In this document: piece after piece, positions 7,439 through 15,455 of the stretch
How the letters are laid out: every line of letters starts with the position of its first letter
How positions within the stretch are numbered: the stretch's first letter is position 1
Origin: Aphodousia sp048520025
GTDB taxonomy: Bacteria > Pseudomonadota > Gammaproteobacteria > Burkholderiales > Burkholderiaceae_F
Direction of reading: 5' to 3'
DNA: 20,373 bases
NCBI GenBank assembly: GCA_048520025.1
Contig: DBFZTP010000046.1
Coordinates: 1-20,373 of the forward strand
Made by a program: the position numbers and the translations under genes
The notes under the pieces: generated by a model
The model's input: only the letters and a program-made list of their open reading frames with translations
What the model was told of the DNA's origin: nothing
The model's database searches: none

Positions 7439-7508
7439 TCTATTTTTTAAGCTATTTAGCTCTTTTTTAATGGGCGTTTTCCCTTGTATCTAACACTAGA
7501 AATGACAA

Positions 7509-7530
7509 GGCGCCTCCCTCTTGAAGCGCC
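7509..7530 (-). terminator. Hairpin terminator after the Asn-rich autotransporter gene
   Basis: An 8-pair stem (GGCGCTTC/GAGGCGCC on the minus strand, one G-U) with a 6-nt loop lies about 40 bp after the stop at 7569. The tail TTGTCATTTC is only a weak T-tract, so efficiency is uncertain. It lies before the next gene's promoter, which fits a gene boundary. Confidence 0.6.
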
Positions 7531-7568
7531 CTGCTGTTTCTATCGAACAATAAGGTAGTTATAAATCA

Positions 7569-10500
7569 TCAGAAAACGTAATTAAAGTTCACTGATCCGC
7601 TAATACCTCGACGATCACCCGCATAGGCTCCTGCCTTCACGTCCATCGTCCAAGGTCCTAAGTCGTTCGGAGCTAGAGTAGCGCCCACTTCAAAGATACC
7701 GACGTTGCCCTTTAAGGTTTCAGTCTTCAATTTCGCATCTTTGACCATCGCCTCAACGTCGCCATCAAGCACGCGTTCAAAGGCAGCGCCAGCAAACCAC
7801 TGTACGTTTGGTGCAACGCTACCCTTCACGCGGGCGCCCACTCGCATTGCGTGAACCATCGTGTCATCCACATCGAACGTGTCGTTATAGGTGTTATTTA
7901 ACGAAACCTTATCGCCATCCAGATACGTGAAACTGTAGCGACCATAGAGGTTTAAGTTCACGTTGTCAGAAAGCGCAAAGTCGCTGCCAACACCCAATTG
8001 AGCCGTGGTGTAGAGACGCTTTGTGTCATAGCGAGCTGTATCGTTTGTGTAGTAACCCACAAAGTCGGTATCGGCCTGACCGACCACCAATGCCCCTTCC
8101 GTATAGAAAGGCATTTCGGTTTGATAGCGAAGAGCGACACCTGCGGAGTAGGTCTTAATGTCGCTGTCACCACGGAAACCTTCCACTGTGGAGTCAGCAT
8201 TGGCGTCAGAGAAGTTAGCAAAACCGACACCTGACCACTTGTCATTAATGCGTAATGCGCCACCCACTGTTAAGGACGTGCCGTTTAAATCGAAACCCGT
8301 TCCTAACTCGTAGAAATTAGAGCTTCCTGACAAACTGGCAAATCCCTTCATAGGAGCGTCTACGGATAAGTTTTCTGTGCTTTGAAGAAGATTGAGGGCT
8401 TCTTCTGAAGATTGACGAGTTAAAGCGATGGTTGCCAATTGAGAGTCGGAAAGGGTACGAGTACTCACATCAGCTTGAGTCTGTTGACTCTTCAATGTGT
8501 CATAGTACTGACTGAGTTCGAGCGCGCCATTATTCAAATCGCCATTGAGCACCATTGACTTGAATGCGAATGTGCCTTCTGTACGAAGCGTGACGTTATC
8601 GATTATGAGCGATGCATCGGGCGTACTCATTCCAATCAAAGAGATTTGATCAATGTTTGCTTGTTCAGCGTTATTTAATACAAACGTTTGATTCTTGAGA
8701 ACAACATTATCCGTTCCTGAGTACGTCAACATTGGTAAGTTATTTTCGGCAGTATCGAGATCGAATTGGAAAGTATCAAACCCACTAACACTTTCAGCAC
8801 TATTGTGCCCTCGAAGAATCAACTTACCTGATTGAGGCAAAGTTGAACGAATCCCTGATTGTGAAGCAATTGAATAGACACCCCCTGCTACCTCAACCGA
8901 ATCTAAAATGATCGTATTGTTGCTTAAAAACAGTTGGGTATAGTCAAGATTTCTACCAGCAAGCTCAATGCCGATGATATTGTCAAACTTCGAATCTTTA
9001 ACAAAGAGAGTATTGTTTTCGATAACCGTTTGTCCATCCGAGCCTGCTCTCAAAAGACTAATACCCACCAAGTCAATCAAATTGGCATCTTTAGAGTTAA
9101 CCACTTCAAACGTATTGTTTTTAATTGTGATATTGCCTTCTAAGTATGACTCAACCATGTTTGCAGAAGCTTTCCATTTAAAACCTCCATCTCCATGATC
9201 AATATCAAACCAACTGATGTTGTCTAACGTGATGTGATTGTTCTCAATATCAAATCGATTTATTAGGTTCTCCGTTGACTGAGCGATGATGCCTCTGAAT
9301 GCATTCAATGCGGCATTCTTTACCATGATGGTGTTTTCACGAATATCAGCATTACCCGCCACATTCATCGACAAAATAGCATTACTCGTTGTATCTTCAA
9401 TAAAAAGAGTATTGCCATTCAAGTTCGATAGTTCATACCCTACAGATTGGAAACCAACGAATTGCTCCATAGACATCAAATTACGATCGCCAGCTCCAGA
9501 TACAACAATACTGTTGTTCTTTGTTTCCGTCTTTTTACCACTAACAAGCGTACCGTAAACAATATCTAAATGACTTTGGTTGATCTTTAAGACATTTCCA
9601 TTGACAATGGCCTCGCCAGTTTCTCCAGTATTTGCAAAAAAGCCCATAACTTGAGGTTCTTCCGACATGTCGAGCGATGACCGTTCTGAAATATCCATTT
9701 CTGCCATAATATCGACAGTTTTAATCCCAGACAGTTCAGCATAATTAGACGACACTGTTGCTTTTGTATCCGATTTTGCCTCAGCCACTGTCAAACTGAC
9801 TAAAGGAACCAATATCGTATCCTGAGTATTTTTCCAAAACAGTTTATTACCATATGCTTCTGCAGCACCTGAAATGAGATCAACTGCGCTCGTATTACTA
9901 TTAGCATTTGCTGCACAGACACTAGCAAATGAACTATTCGTAAGATTCAAGACATTGTTATTGACATGCGTCTCCCAACCACTAGCTCTACCACCAATTA
10001 CCGAATCCATTCGCCTAATGCTTGACTCATTGAAAACATTAGTCAACTCAACGCGGTTGTTTGAAGCATATGCTTTCAAGGCACGAGCAACGTTTCCGCC
10101 GTAAATTGAGATTGACGAAAATACTTTATTCGATCCTTGTACATTGGTCATAACAACCGAGTTACCGTCAGCATAAGCGATGTCTCCACCATAATTTATT
10201 ATGGATCCGCCAGCAATTCGGCTTCCACTTCCAAAACTAGAGTCAGAGATCACGATGCTGTTATTTGTTACCGATGAACTCAAGCCGTATTGTTCGAATG
10301 CTGGCTTATCATAATCTAACAGGTACGAACTGGTACCACCAAAAAGAAACATCTCTTCATCCAAAGTTACACTATTAATAGAAACCTGATTATTGTTGAC
10401 TTTGGCTTCTTCAACCTGATTTGAGTAACCGCCATAAGTAGAACCCATCAAAAGTAATTTTTTGCTTTCCGGACCTTCAATGGTTACTTTATTATTTTCA

Positions 10501-10817
10501 ACCACTCCAGTGGAACTCCAACCACCATAAGTATCCTGTGCAACTTTTGGGATACCGCTATCTTCTGAGGGCTTTACAGTTATTTGAACAGAATTACTTT
10601 GCGTAGATTCCAAAGGTCCCCACCAATGGGCTGAAGAACCCGATGGATTAGTATCGATTGAGTAGTTTTCTTCTTGCTCAATTCCATTAACCGTCACAAT
10701 AAAATCTTCATTGGTCGGAATTTGCTCAACACCAGCATAAACCGCACCAGAAAAAACCGCAGACAAGCTAATCGCTAAAAAGCTCTTAGTAAAGGGAATA
10801 TGAGAGAGACGTGTCAT
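7569..10817 (-). CDS. Autotransporter with Asn-rich beta-solenoid passenger
   Basis: A 1082-residue secreted adhesin-like protein, starting at ATG 10817 (MTRLSHIPFTKSFLAISLSA...). An open frame runs further upstream to 10955, but its first codon lies inside the preceding gene's terminator and the promoter (10855-10884) lies within the extension, so I chose the internal ATG; it gives a standard 28-residue signal peptide ending AVYA. The passenger carries about 14 degenerate units around xNNxVxLxx (e.g. TNNSIVISDSSF, SNNRVELTNV, ENNTLFVKDS), expected to stack as a beta-helix with an Asn ladder. Roughly the last 280 residues form a type Va barrel ending in NYVF. No enzymatic motif is seen; adhesion or surface shielding is likely but unproven. 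The ribosome binding site is weak (AAAG). Confidence 0.88.
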   Translation of the reverse strand: MTRLSHIPFTKSFLAISLSAVFSGAVYAGVEQIPTNEDFIVTVNGIEQEENYSIDTNPSGSSAHWWGPLESTQSNSVQITVKPSEDSGIPKVAQDTYGGWSSTGVVENNKVTIEGPESKKLLLMGSTYGGYSNQVEEAKVNNNQVSINSVTLDEEMFLFGGTSSYLLDYDKPAFEQYGLSSSVTNNSIVISDSSFGSGSRIAGGSIINYGGDIAYADGNSVVMTNVQGSNKVFSSISIYGGNVARALKAYASNNRVELTNVFNESSIRRMDSVIGGRASGWETHVNNNVLNLTNSSFASVCAANANSNTSAVDLISGAAEAYGNKLFWKNTQDTILVPLVSLTVAEAKSDTKATVSSNYAELSGIKTVDIMAEMDISERSSLDMSEEPQVMGFFANTGETGEAIVNGNVLKINQSHLDIVYGTLVSGKKTETKNNSIVVSGAGDRNLMSMEQFVGFQSVGYELSNLNGNTLFIEDTTSNAILSMNVAGNADIRENTIMVKNAALNAFRGIIAQSTENLINRFDIENNHITLDNISWFDIDHGDGGFKWKASANMVESYLEGNITIKNNTFEVVNSKDANLIDLVGISLLRAGSDGQTVIENNTLFVKDSKFDNIIGIELAGRNLDYTQLFLSNNTIILDSVEVAGGVYSIASQSGIRSTLPQSGKLILRGHNSAESVSGFDTFQFDLDTAENNLPMLTYSGTDNVVLKNQTFVLNNAEQANIDQISLIGMSTPDASLIIDNVTLRTEGTFAFKSMVLNGDLNNGALELSQYYDTLKSQQTQADVSTRTLSDSQLATIALTRQSSEEALNLLQSTENLSVDAPMKGFASLSGSSNFYELGTGFDLNGTSLTVGGALRINDKWSGVGFANFSDANADSTVEGFRGDSDIKTYSAGVALRYQTEMPFYTEGALVVGQADTDFVGYYTNDTARYDTKRLYTTAQLGVGSDFALSDNVNLNLYGRYSFTYLDGDKVSLNNTYNDTFDVDDTMVHAMRVGARVKGSVAPNVQWFAGAAFERVLDGDVEAMVKDAKLKTETLKGNVGIFEVGATLAPNDLGPWTMDVKAGAYAGDRRGISGSVNFNYVF

Positions 10818-10854
10818 TTTCTTTACTTTCAAAAGACAGATAGTGATAAAAAAC

Positions 10855-10884
10855 ATTATCAAGATTTTTTTGAAACAATTCCAA
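10855..10884 (-). promoter_or_regulatory. Promoter of the Asn-rich autotransporter gene
   Basis: TTGGAA (10879-10884), an 18-bp spacer and GATAAT (10855-10860) on the minus strand. The -10 is identical to that of the neighbouring autotransporter gene. Its position, downstream of the phosphoesterase terminator and about 38 bp before ATG 10817, supports the shorter gene start. Confidence 0.6.
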
Positions 10885-10953
10885 CCTAACTGGCTATTTT
10901 TCTTAGCATTTCGACCAAGATTTCTTTTGTCTGTCATCTTTACGCAACCAAAC

Positions 10954-10978
10954 AAAAAGGCACCTCTTTCGAAGTGCC
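10954..10978 (-). terminator. Terminator of the adh-phosphoesterase operon
   Basis: On the minus strand an 8-pair stem GGCACTTC/GAGGTGCC with a GAAA tetraloop (10959-10978) runs into TTTTTG (10954-10958). It lies about 20 bp after the phosphoesterase stop codon. Confidence 0.85.
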
Positions 10979-10999
10979 CCTAAAAAAGTGATCTCTAAC

Positions 11000-11554
11000 C
11001 TATTCAGTCTCAACAAACGTCGGATCCAAATACATTTCCGTCAACCCGAAATGATCCAAAATCTCTCTTAGCTTTTTAGGCCGGTAATTGATATTTTCCG
11101 CACAAACGTTCAGATAGTGAGGATCGTCAATCACAATCGAGTGTAAATGCCCATGGACATTTCCCCGATAGCGACCAATCTCAATCGGATGCACGGGGTA
11201 GTGGGTGAACAAAAGCCCCGCCACCACTACTCGCGGCATAATTTGTTTAAACCCTGCCGTTTCAATAAAACGCCACTCGGAAAACTCATCGTGGTTGCCA
11301 CGAACCAAATACTTGATACCGTGCAATTCCTTTAACCGAGGAAACTCCGTCTTCTTAAAGCACGTGTCTCCCAAGAGGATCACAGAGTCCGTTGCCCCAA
11401 CCGTCTCGTTCCACCACGTCTTCATCAATTCAAAACGTTGCTCCGAGTCCGTGAAATAGGCCTGACCAATACGGTCGTATTTCAGAATATTCTTATGGAA
11501 AAAGTGCGTATCTGAAATCACGAACGTATGATCAATGTTCCATCGCTTTAACAC
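11000..11554 (-). CDS. Calcineurin-like metallophosphoesterase
   Basis: A 184-residue cytoplasmic protein with the complete set of calcineurin-like metal-binding motifs in order: SDTHFFH near the N-terminus, GDT, GNHDE, TH in LLFTHYP, and GHLH in NVHGHLH. Such small enzymes hydrolyse phosphomono- or diesters; the substrate here cannot be read from sequence. The start is a GTG (11552-11554) behind AGGGAG, 9 bp after the stop of the alcohol dehydrogenase gene, so the two are almost certainly co-transcribed. An intrinsic terminator follows. A repair or nucleotide-damage role alongside the dehydrogenase is only speculation. Confidence 0.9.
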   Translation of the reverse strand: MLKRWNIDHTFVISDTHFFHKNILKYDRIGQAYFTDSEQRFELMKTWWNETVGATDSVILLGDTCFKKTEFPRLKELHGIKYLVRGNHDEFSEWRFIETAGFKQIMPRVVVAGLLFTHYPVHPIEIGRYRGNVHGHLHSIVIDDPHYLNVCAENINYRPKKLREILDHFGLTEMYLDPTFVETE

Positions 11555-11563
11555 AAAGTCTCC

Positions 11564-12706
11564 CTAAAAGACCGACTTATAAATCGCTAAGACATCATCG
11601 CTTGTCAATTTCTTAAATTGACCAATGGTACCCGTGCGAGCACAAGCGCTCTTGGCGCACACTTCTAGCGCCGCCTCATCCAAACCGAAGTCCGAGAGTT
11701 TCGAGGGCATTTGCATCACACGATAGAAGTCACACAACGCTTCAATCCCCGCTTCAACCGTGTCTTTGCCCATAATCTCACGGGCAAATCGTTGCATACG
11801 AGCGGGATTGACGCTTGCCACATAGCGCAACCAAGCAGGCGTCAAAACAGCCAACCCTGCGCCATGCGTGATCTTGGGGTCAAAGGCGGATAATTCATGC
11901 TCCATCGCATGGCACGCCCAATCTTCGACTTGGCCCAAACCAAAGTAGCCGTTATGCGCCCAACTGCCCACCATCGCCACTTGGCACCAAGATTCATAGT
12001 CCTTGGGGTTTTCTAATAATTTGGGGCCAAACGTCATGGCCGTGCGAATAGCGGCTTCGGCTTGAGAAGACACATAGTCCGTGTTTTCGGTATTGGTGAA
12101 GTAGCGCTCAAAGATGTGACTGATCATGTCCACAACACCCGCAGCGATTTGCTCTTTAGGCAACGTAAAGAAAAGCTCCGGATTGACAACAGAGATCATC
12201 GGGCGGATTTTTTCGCTCGCCGTTCCCAGTTTTAACCCTTCGTGATTAATGACCATGCGGATGGACTGTTCGCTACCGGCCGCCGGAATCGTCAAAACGG
12301 TCGCAATGGGTAAAGCGTCCGTGATGGCAACGCCTTTCGTGAAAAAGTCCCAAGCATCACCCTCGTACTTGGCCCAAGCCGCAGCCACCTTACAGGTATC
12401 GATTACCGAACCGCCGCCCACGGCCACGAGGCACTCAAGGCCGGAGCTCACCGCAATGTCTTTGACTTTTTTGGCAAACTCCAACGTCGGATTAGGACGC
12501 ACACCGCCTAAAGTGAAGTATTCAATCCCTTCAGCTTCAAGAGAAGATTGCACCGCAGCAATCGTGCCATTGCGCACAGCACTGCCGCCACCGTAAACGA
12601 TCAAAACTTTAGAAATCCCTTGAGCTTTCAAATGAGTGCCTAAACGCGTGTGTTCACCTTGACCGAAAAGAATGCGTGTGGGGTTGGAATAGTTAAAGTT
12701 AAGCAT
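11564..12706 (-). CDS. Iron-containing alcohol dehydrogenase, YqhD/BdhA type
   Basis: A 380-residue NAD(P)-dependent enzyme that interconverts aldehydes and alcohols. It opens with FNYSNPTRILFGQG, typical of the YqhD/butanol dehydrogenase branch, and has two GGGS stretches (39-42 and 97-100, the latter GGGSVID in the nucleotide-binding site). The metal ligands are recognisable as D193 and H197 (GVVDMISH), H266 (ACHAMEH) and H281 (ITHGAG), matching D194, H198, H267 and H281 of E. coli YqhD. The YqhD-like features suggest NADPH-linked aldehyde detoxification, but butanol-type fermentation is also possible. A GAGGT site precedes ATG 12706. The divergent M20 peptidase gene starts about 150 bp away, so both promoters must share 12707-12854; I see no convincing promoter boxes there. 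Confidence 0.95.
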   Translation of the reverse strand: MLNFNYSNPTRILFGQGEHTRLGTHLKAQGISKVLIVYGGGSAVRNGTIAAVQSSLEAEGIEYFTLGGVRPNPTLEFAKKVKDIAVSSGLECLVAVGGGSVIDTCKVAAAWAKYEGDAWDFFTKGVAITDALPIATVLTIPAAGSEQSIRMVINHEGLKLGTASEKIRPMISVVNPELFFTLPKEQIAAGVVDMISHIFERYFTNTENTDYVSSQAEAAIRTAMTFGPKLLENPKDYESWCQVAMVGSWAHNGYFGLGQVEDWACHAMEHELSAFDPKITHGAGLAVLTPAWLRYVASVNPARMQRFAREIMGKDTVEAGIEALCDFYRVMQMPSKLSDFGLDEAALEVCAKSACARTGTIGQFKKLTSDDVLAIYKSVF

Positions 12707-12854
12707 GCAGTGACCTCAAACAAAAAATGGCGGCGACTTTACCAAGTCCAATCACGTTATGAGTGAATTCCGCTATATTAAAAGGTTGGAATATGACTAA
12801 AATTTTACATCTTTATGATTCTTTGATTGCTAGCTTAATTGATAGGAGTCTGAC

Positions 12855-14153
12855 ATGACCGAAAAGCAAAACTTAGAACCGGGCTTACCGCCCATTTTGC
12901 CGGAAACCAAGAACGTGATGGACACGTTGATGGCCTCCGAATTGATTCAAAAGGCCTTGAAGTTGGCCGTTGACCAAGACCAAATGTGCTTGGAAGAACA
13001 AATCGCCATCACGGAAATCCCGTCCGCTCCCTTTAACGAACAATTGCGTGCCGCTGACTTTGAAAAGCGTTTTACCGCTTTGGGTCTTGAAGGCGTGCAT
13101 ATTGACGAAGTCGGTAACGTGATCGGTGTTCGTCCCGGTGTCGGTCCTGAACCCCGTACGAAATTAGTCATCGCTGCTCACTTGGACACCGTTTTCACGA
13201 TGGAAGACAACTTCAAGGTTCGTCGTGAAGGCAATTGCTACTACGCTCCTTCCATCGGTGACGACTCCCGCGGTTTGGCTGCACTCTTGCAAGTCATCCG
13301 TATGTTCCAAGAATTAAAGATTGAAACCACGGGCGACATCATCTTCGTGGCTAACGTCGGTGAAGAAGGCGAAGGCGATCTTCGCGGTGTGAAGCACCTC
13401 TTTAAAGACCCCAACGTTGACATCGATGCTTTCATTTCCATCGACTGGGCTGACCCGCGTTGCGCTATCGTGGGCGCGACGGGCAGTTTGCGCTATCGCG
13501 TGCACTTTGACGGCCCGGGCGGCCACAGCTACTTGGGCTTTGGTCAACCGTCCGCTATTCACGCTTTGATGCGTACGAGCGAAACGTTAGCCAACCTCGA
13601 AGTGCCGAAGGATCCAAAGACCACGTACACGGTGGGCGTCATCCGCGGCGGTACAACGGTGAACTCCATCGCCGCTCACGCTTCCATGGACATCGACATG
13701 CGCAGTACCGAACACCATAGCCTCTTGGCTTTGCGTGACAAGGTCGTTCCTTGCTTTGAAAAGGCAGCTGCTGACGAAAACGCTCGTTGGGGCATTACGG
13801 ACGAAGCTAACCAAGTTAAGGTGACGCTTGAGAAGATCGGTGACCGTCCTGCCGGCCAACAACCCTATGAAAGTCCGGTTTGCCAAACGATCCGTGCCGG
13901 TCTCTTGGCCTTGGATTTGCCGCTTCACATGTACGCTTCTACGTCCGGTGACCACAACGTTGCTTTGAGCATGGGTATCCCTGCTTTGGCCATGGGTGGT
14001 GGCGGCCGTAACTGGAAGATGCATACCCTTGAAGAAGGTTACGAACACGTTGACGGCTACCAAGGCCCGCAATTGACGTTCTTGATGGCTGCTGCCATGT
14101 CGGGCGTCAACGGTGTTGCCGGCGGTATCTTGAAAAAGCGCCAACGCGGTTAA
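12855..14153 (+). CDS. M20 family metallopeptidase (tripeptidase/PepT-like)
   Basis: A 432-residue cytoplasmic zinc peptidase without a signal peptide. The M20 motifs are all present: HLD at 109-111 (metal and catalytic residues), GDDSRG at 135-140, GEEGEGD with E170/E171, SID with D197, and a C-terminal H390 in NWKMH. The lid/dimerisation domain contains GPGGHSY (221-226). Relatives cleave di- or tripeptides, or deacylate amino acids; the exact substrate is uncertain. A strong AGGAG lies 6 nt before the ATG and a terminator follows at 14178-14211, so the gene looks monocistronic. Together with the GGT-like gene and its transporter it fits amino-acid/peptide catabolism. The N-terminal 25 residues are Pro-rich and probably flexible. 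Confidence 0.92.
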   Translation: MTEKQNLEPGLPPILPETKNVMDTLMASELIQKALKLAVDQDQMCLEEQIAITEIPSAPFNEQLRAADFEKRFTALGLEGVHIDEVGNVIGVRPGVGPEPRTKLVIAAHLDTVFTMEDNFKVRREGNCYYAPSIGDDSRGLAALLQVIRMFQELKIETTGDIIFVANVGEEGEGDLRGVKHLFKDPNVDIDAFISIDWADPRCAIVGATGSLRYRVHFDGPGGHSYLGFGQPSAIHALMRTSETLANLEVPKDPKTTYTVGVIRGGTTVNSIAAHASMDIDMRSTEHHSLLALRDKVVPCFEKAAADENARWGITDEANQVKVTLEKIGDRPAGQQPYESPVCQTIRAGLLALDLPLHMYASTSGDHNVALSMGIPALAMGGGGRNWKMHTLEEGYEHVDGYQGPQLTFLMAAAMSGVNGVAGGILKKRQRG

Positions 14154-14177
14154 TAAAACCCTTCACTTAATGTGACA

Positions 14178-14211
14178 AAAAAGGCTTGGGCGTTAAAACT
14201 CAAGCCTTTTT
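14178..14211 (+). terminator. Terminator of the M20 peptidase gene
   Basis: A 13-pair stem (14178-14190 with 14199-14211, one G-U) whose base is A5/T5, with GGCTTG/CAAGCC in the middle, ending in a T-tract. The flanking A-run means it can also act leftwards. Confidence 0.88.
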
Positions 14212-14220
14212 GCTGTGTGC

Positions 14221-14255
14221 AAAAAAAAAAACGCAAACCGAAAGGGAATGCGTTT
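14221..14255 (-). terminator. Terminator of the DMT exporter/small-protein unit
   Basis: On the minus strand a 7-bp stem AAACGCA/TGCGTTT, a two-base mismatch, then CC/GG around a 5-nt loop (14229-14255), leading into an uninterrupted T-run covering 14221-14231. It lies directly after the 61-residue gene, which supports that gene being transcribed. Confidence 0.85.
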
Positions 14256-14270
14256 TCTTACCTGATTTAA

Positions 14271-14456
14271 TTACTCTGCGATCTTGCGACGATGACGCGC
14301 TTCTTTACGAGGGTCTGTCAGGGGTTTTAAGTGATCCCCACGCATCCAACTGATGAAGTCCTCAACGCTGCAATTGAGCACAATGTCTCGTGCGCCGATA
14401 GACCAACCGATACTCGGCTGCATATGACGTTTTGCGCGAACTCTCACTTTGGCCAT
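14271..14456 (-). CDS. Small conserved-looking hypothetical protein, 61 residues
   Basis: A basic protein of 61 residues (MAKVRVRAKRHMQPSIGWSI..., C-terminus KEARHRRKIAE). I do not recognise its family. Evidence that it is real: a textbook AGGAGG ribosome binding site 6 nt before the ATG, its place 40 bp after the DMT exporter on the same strand, no terminator between them, and a strong terminator directly behind. Both ends are rich in Arg/Lys, and the middle (GARDIVLNCSVEDFISWMRG) looks folded. It has no membrane segment, signal peptide or zinc motif. RNA or DNA binding is possible from its charge, but this is a guess. Confidence 0.7.
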   Translation of the reverse strand: MAKVRVRAKRHMQPSIGWSIGARDIVLNCSVEDFISWMRGDHLKPLTDPRKEARHRRKIAE

Positions 14457-14496
14457 GTTTTGCCTCCTGTGTCGTTTTTGACCATATTCTTTGATT

Positions 14497-15405
14497 TTAG
14501 CCTAACGTTTCCTTGGCTGTCTTCATGGCACTCAATTTTTTGTGCGTTTTCCAATGAACAAAGCTTTGCAAAACAACGGAAGCACAAATTAAAGCTAAAC
14601 CGATATAAAACGAGAAATTCAAATCCTTGGCTTCATGGAAAATCACCATGGCAAGCAAAATACTATAGACGGGTTCCAAGTTGTAGCTCAAATTAACGGT
14701 GAAAGCCGACAAGCGCTTTAGAGCCTCCACTTGCAAGGAAAACATCCCCACCGTGCAGAACGAGGCCAACATAAAGAGGTAGAAAAGATCGAGGTTCGAA
14801 GGCACAATCGTCTCAACCGGGAAGAAATGAAGATAGATCGGCAAAATGGCGCTCATGATCACGAAACTTGCCAAAATCTCGTAGAACAAAAAGGTCATTA
14901 ACGGGTAGTCCGACCCCACTCGACGGTTTTCAATCGTCAAGAACGCAGCACCAATCGCTGATAACACCCCCAAAATAATCCCCACCTGATAGCGCGTATC
15001 AAAGTGGAAAATTAAAGCGATCCCTAAAATCGTCAAGAGACTAAAAGCAATTTCTCTCAACGAGAACTTACGGTGACTCCAGATGGGGTCGATGATCGCG
15101 GTGAAAAAGCCTAAAGAAGCAAAACACACCACGCCGATCGAGACGTTGGAATATTTGATGGATGCGTAAAAAAGCAGCCAGTGAATGGCCAACAACAACC
15201 CCACCCAACTGATTCTCAAAATGTCTTTTAAGGGCAGACGAATCTTGCCTTTGGTGAAAACCAAATATAAAAGGAAAAAGCCGCTTGCCATCATCACGCG
15301 ATACCAAACAAGAAGCGCTTCGTTAACGGTAATGAGTCGCCCCAAAACACCGGTAAAACCGGCTAAAAGAATGGAAGCGTGTAAAAGAATAAAGGCGTAT
15401 TGCAT
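14497..15405 (-). CDS. EamA/DMT-superfamily transporter
   Basis: An integral inner-membrane protein of about 302 residues with roughly ten hydrophobic segments in two repeats, as in EamA exporters. The N-terminal segment (LLHASILLAGFTGVLGRLI) and the second-half signature (VEALKRLSAFTVNLSYNLEPVYSILLAMVIFHE) are typical of the family, which moves amino acids, nucleosides or other small metabolites; the substrate is unknown. The frame extends to a TTG at 15426, but I prefer ATG 15405 because it gives the standard EamA N-terminus; the ribosome binding site is poor for either. The 61-residue gene follows in the same unit. A perfect hairpin (15427-15450) just upstream could affect expression. Confidence 0.9.
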   Translation of the reverse strand: MQYAFILLHASILLAGFTGVLGRLITVNEALLVWYRVMMASGFFLLYLVFTKGKIRLPLKDILRISWVGLLLAIHWLLFYASIKYSNVSIGVVCFASLGFFTAIIDPIWSHRKFSLREIAFSLLTILGIALIFHFDTRYQVGIILGVLSAIGAAFLTIENRRVGSDYPLMTFLFYEILASFVIMSAILPIYLHFFPVETIVPSNLDLFYLFMLASFCTVGMFSLQVEALKRLSAFTVNLSYNLEPVYSILLAMVIFHEAKDLNFSFYIGLALICASVVLQSFVHWKTHKKLSAMKTAKETLG

Positions 15406-15426
15406 ATCCGTTTTCAATAATGACAA

Positions 15427-15455
15427 AAGAGCTCGTCACTCAGAGCTCTTAATTT
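15427..15455. repeat. Perfect hairpin just upstream of the DMT exporter gene
   Basis: An 8-bp perfect stem AAGAGCTC/GAGCTCTT with an 8-nt loop (15427-15450). On the plus strand it is followed by AATTTTT and looks like a terminator, but no plus-strand gene precedes it. On the minus strand it would lie in the 5' leader of the exporter mRNA and is followed by TTTTG. It may be a leader structure or a barrier against antisense transcription. Confidence 0.5.

Noticed and set aside
10817..10955. Extended signal peptide (ESPR-type) for the second autotransporter
   Set aside because: The extension lacks the ESPR pattern, overlaps the promoter and the previous terminator, and begins with TTG in the T-tract.
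13587..14144. Minus-strand frame of 185 codons opposite the M20 peptidase gene
   Set aside because: Lies entirely within the peptidase coding region with all M20 motifs on the plus strand; no ribosome binding site or family signal.
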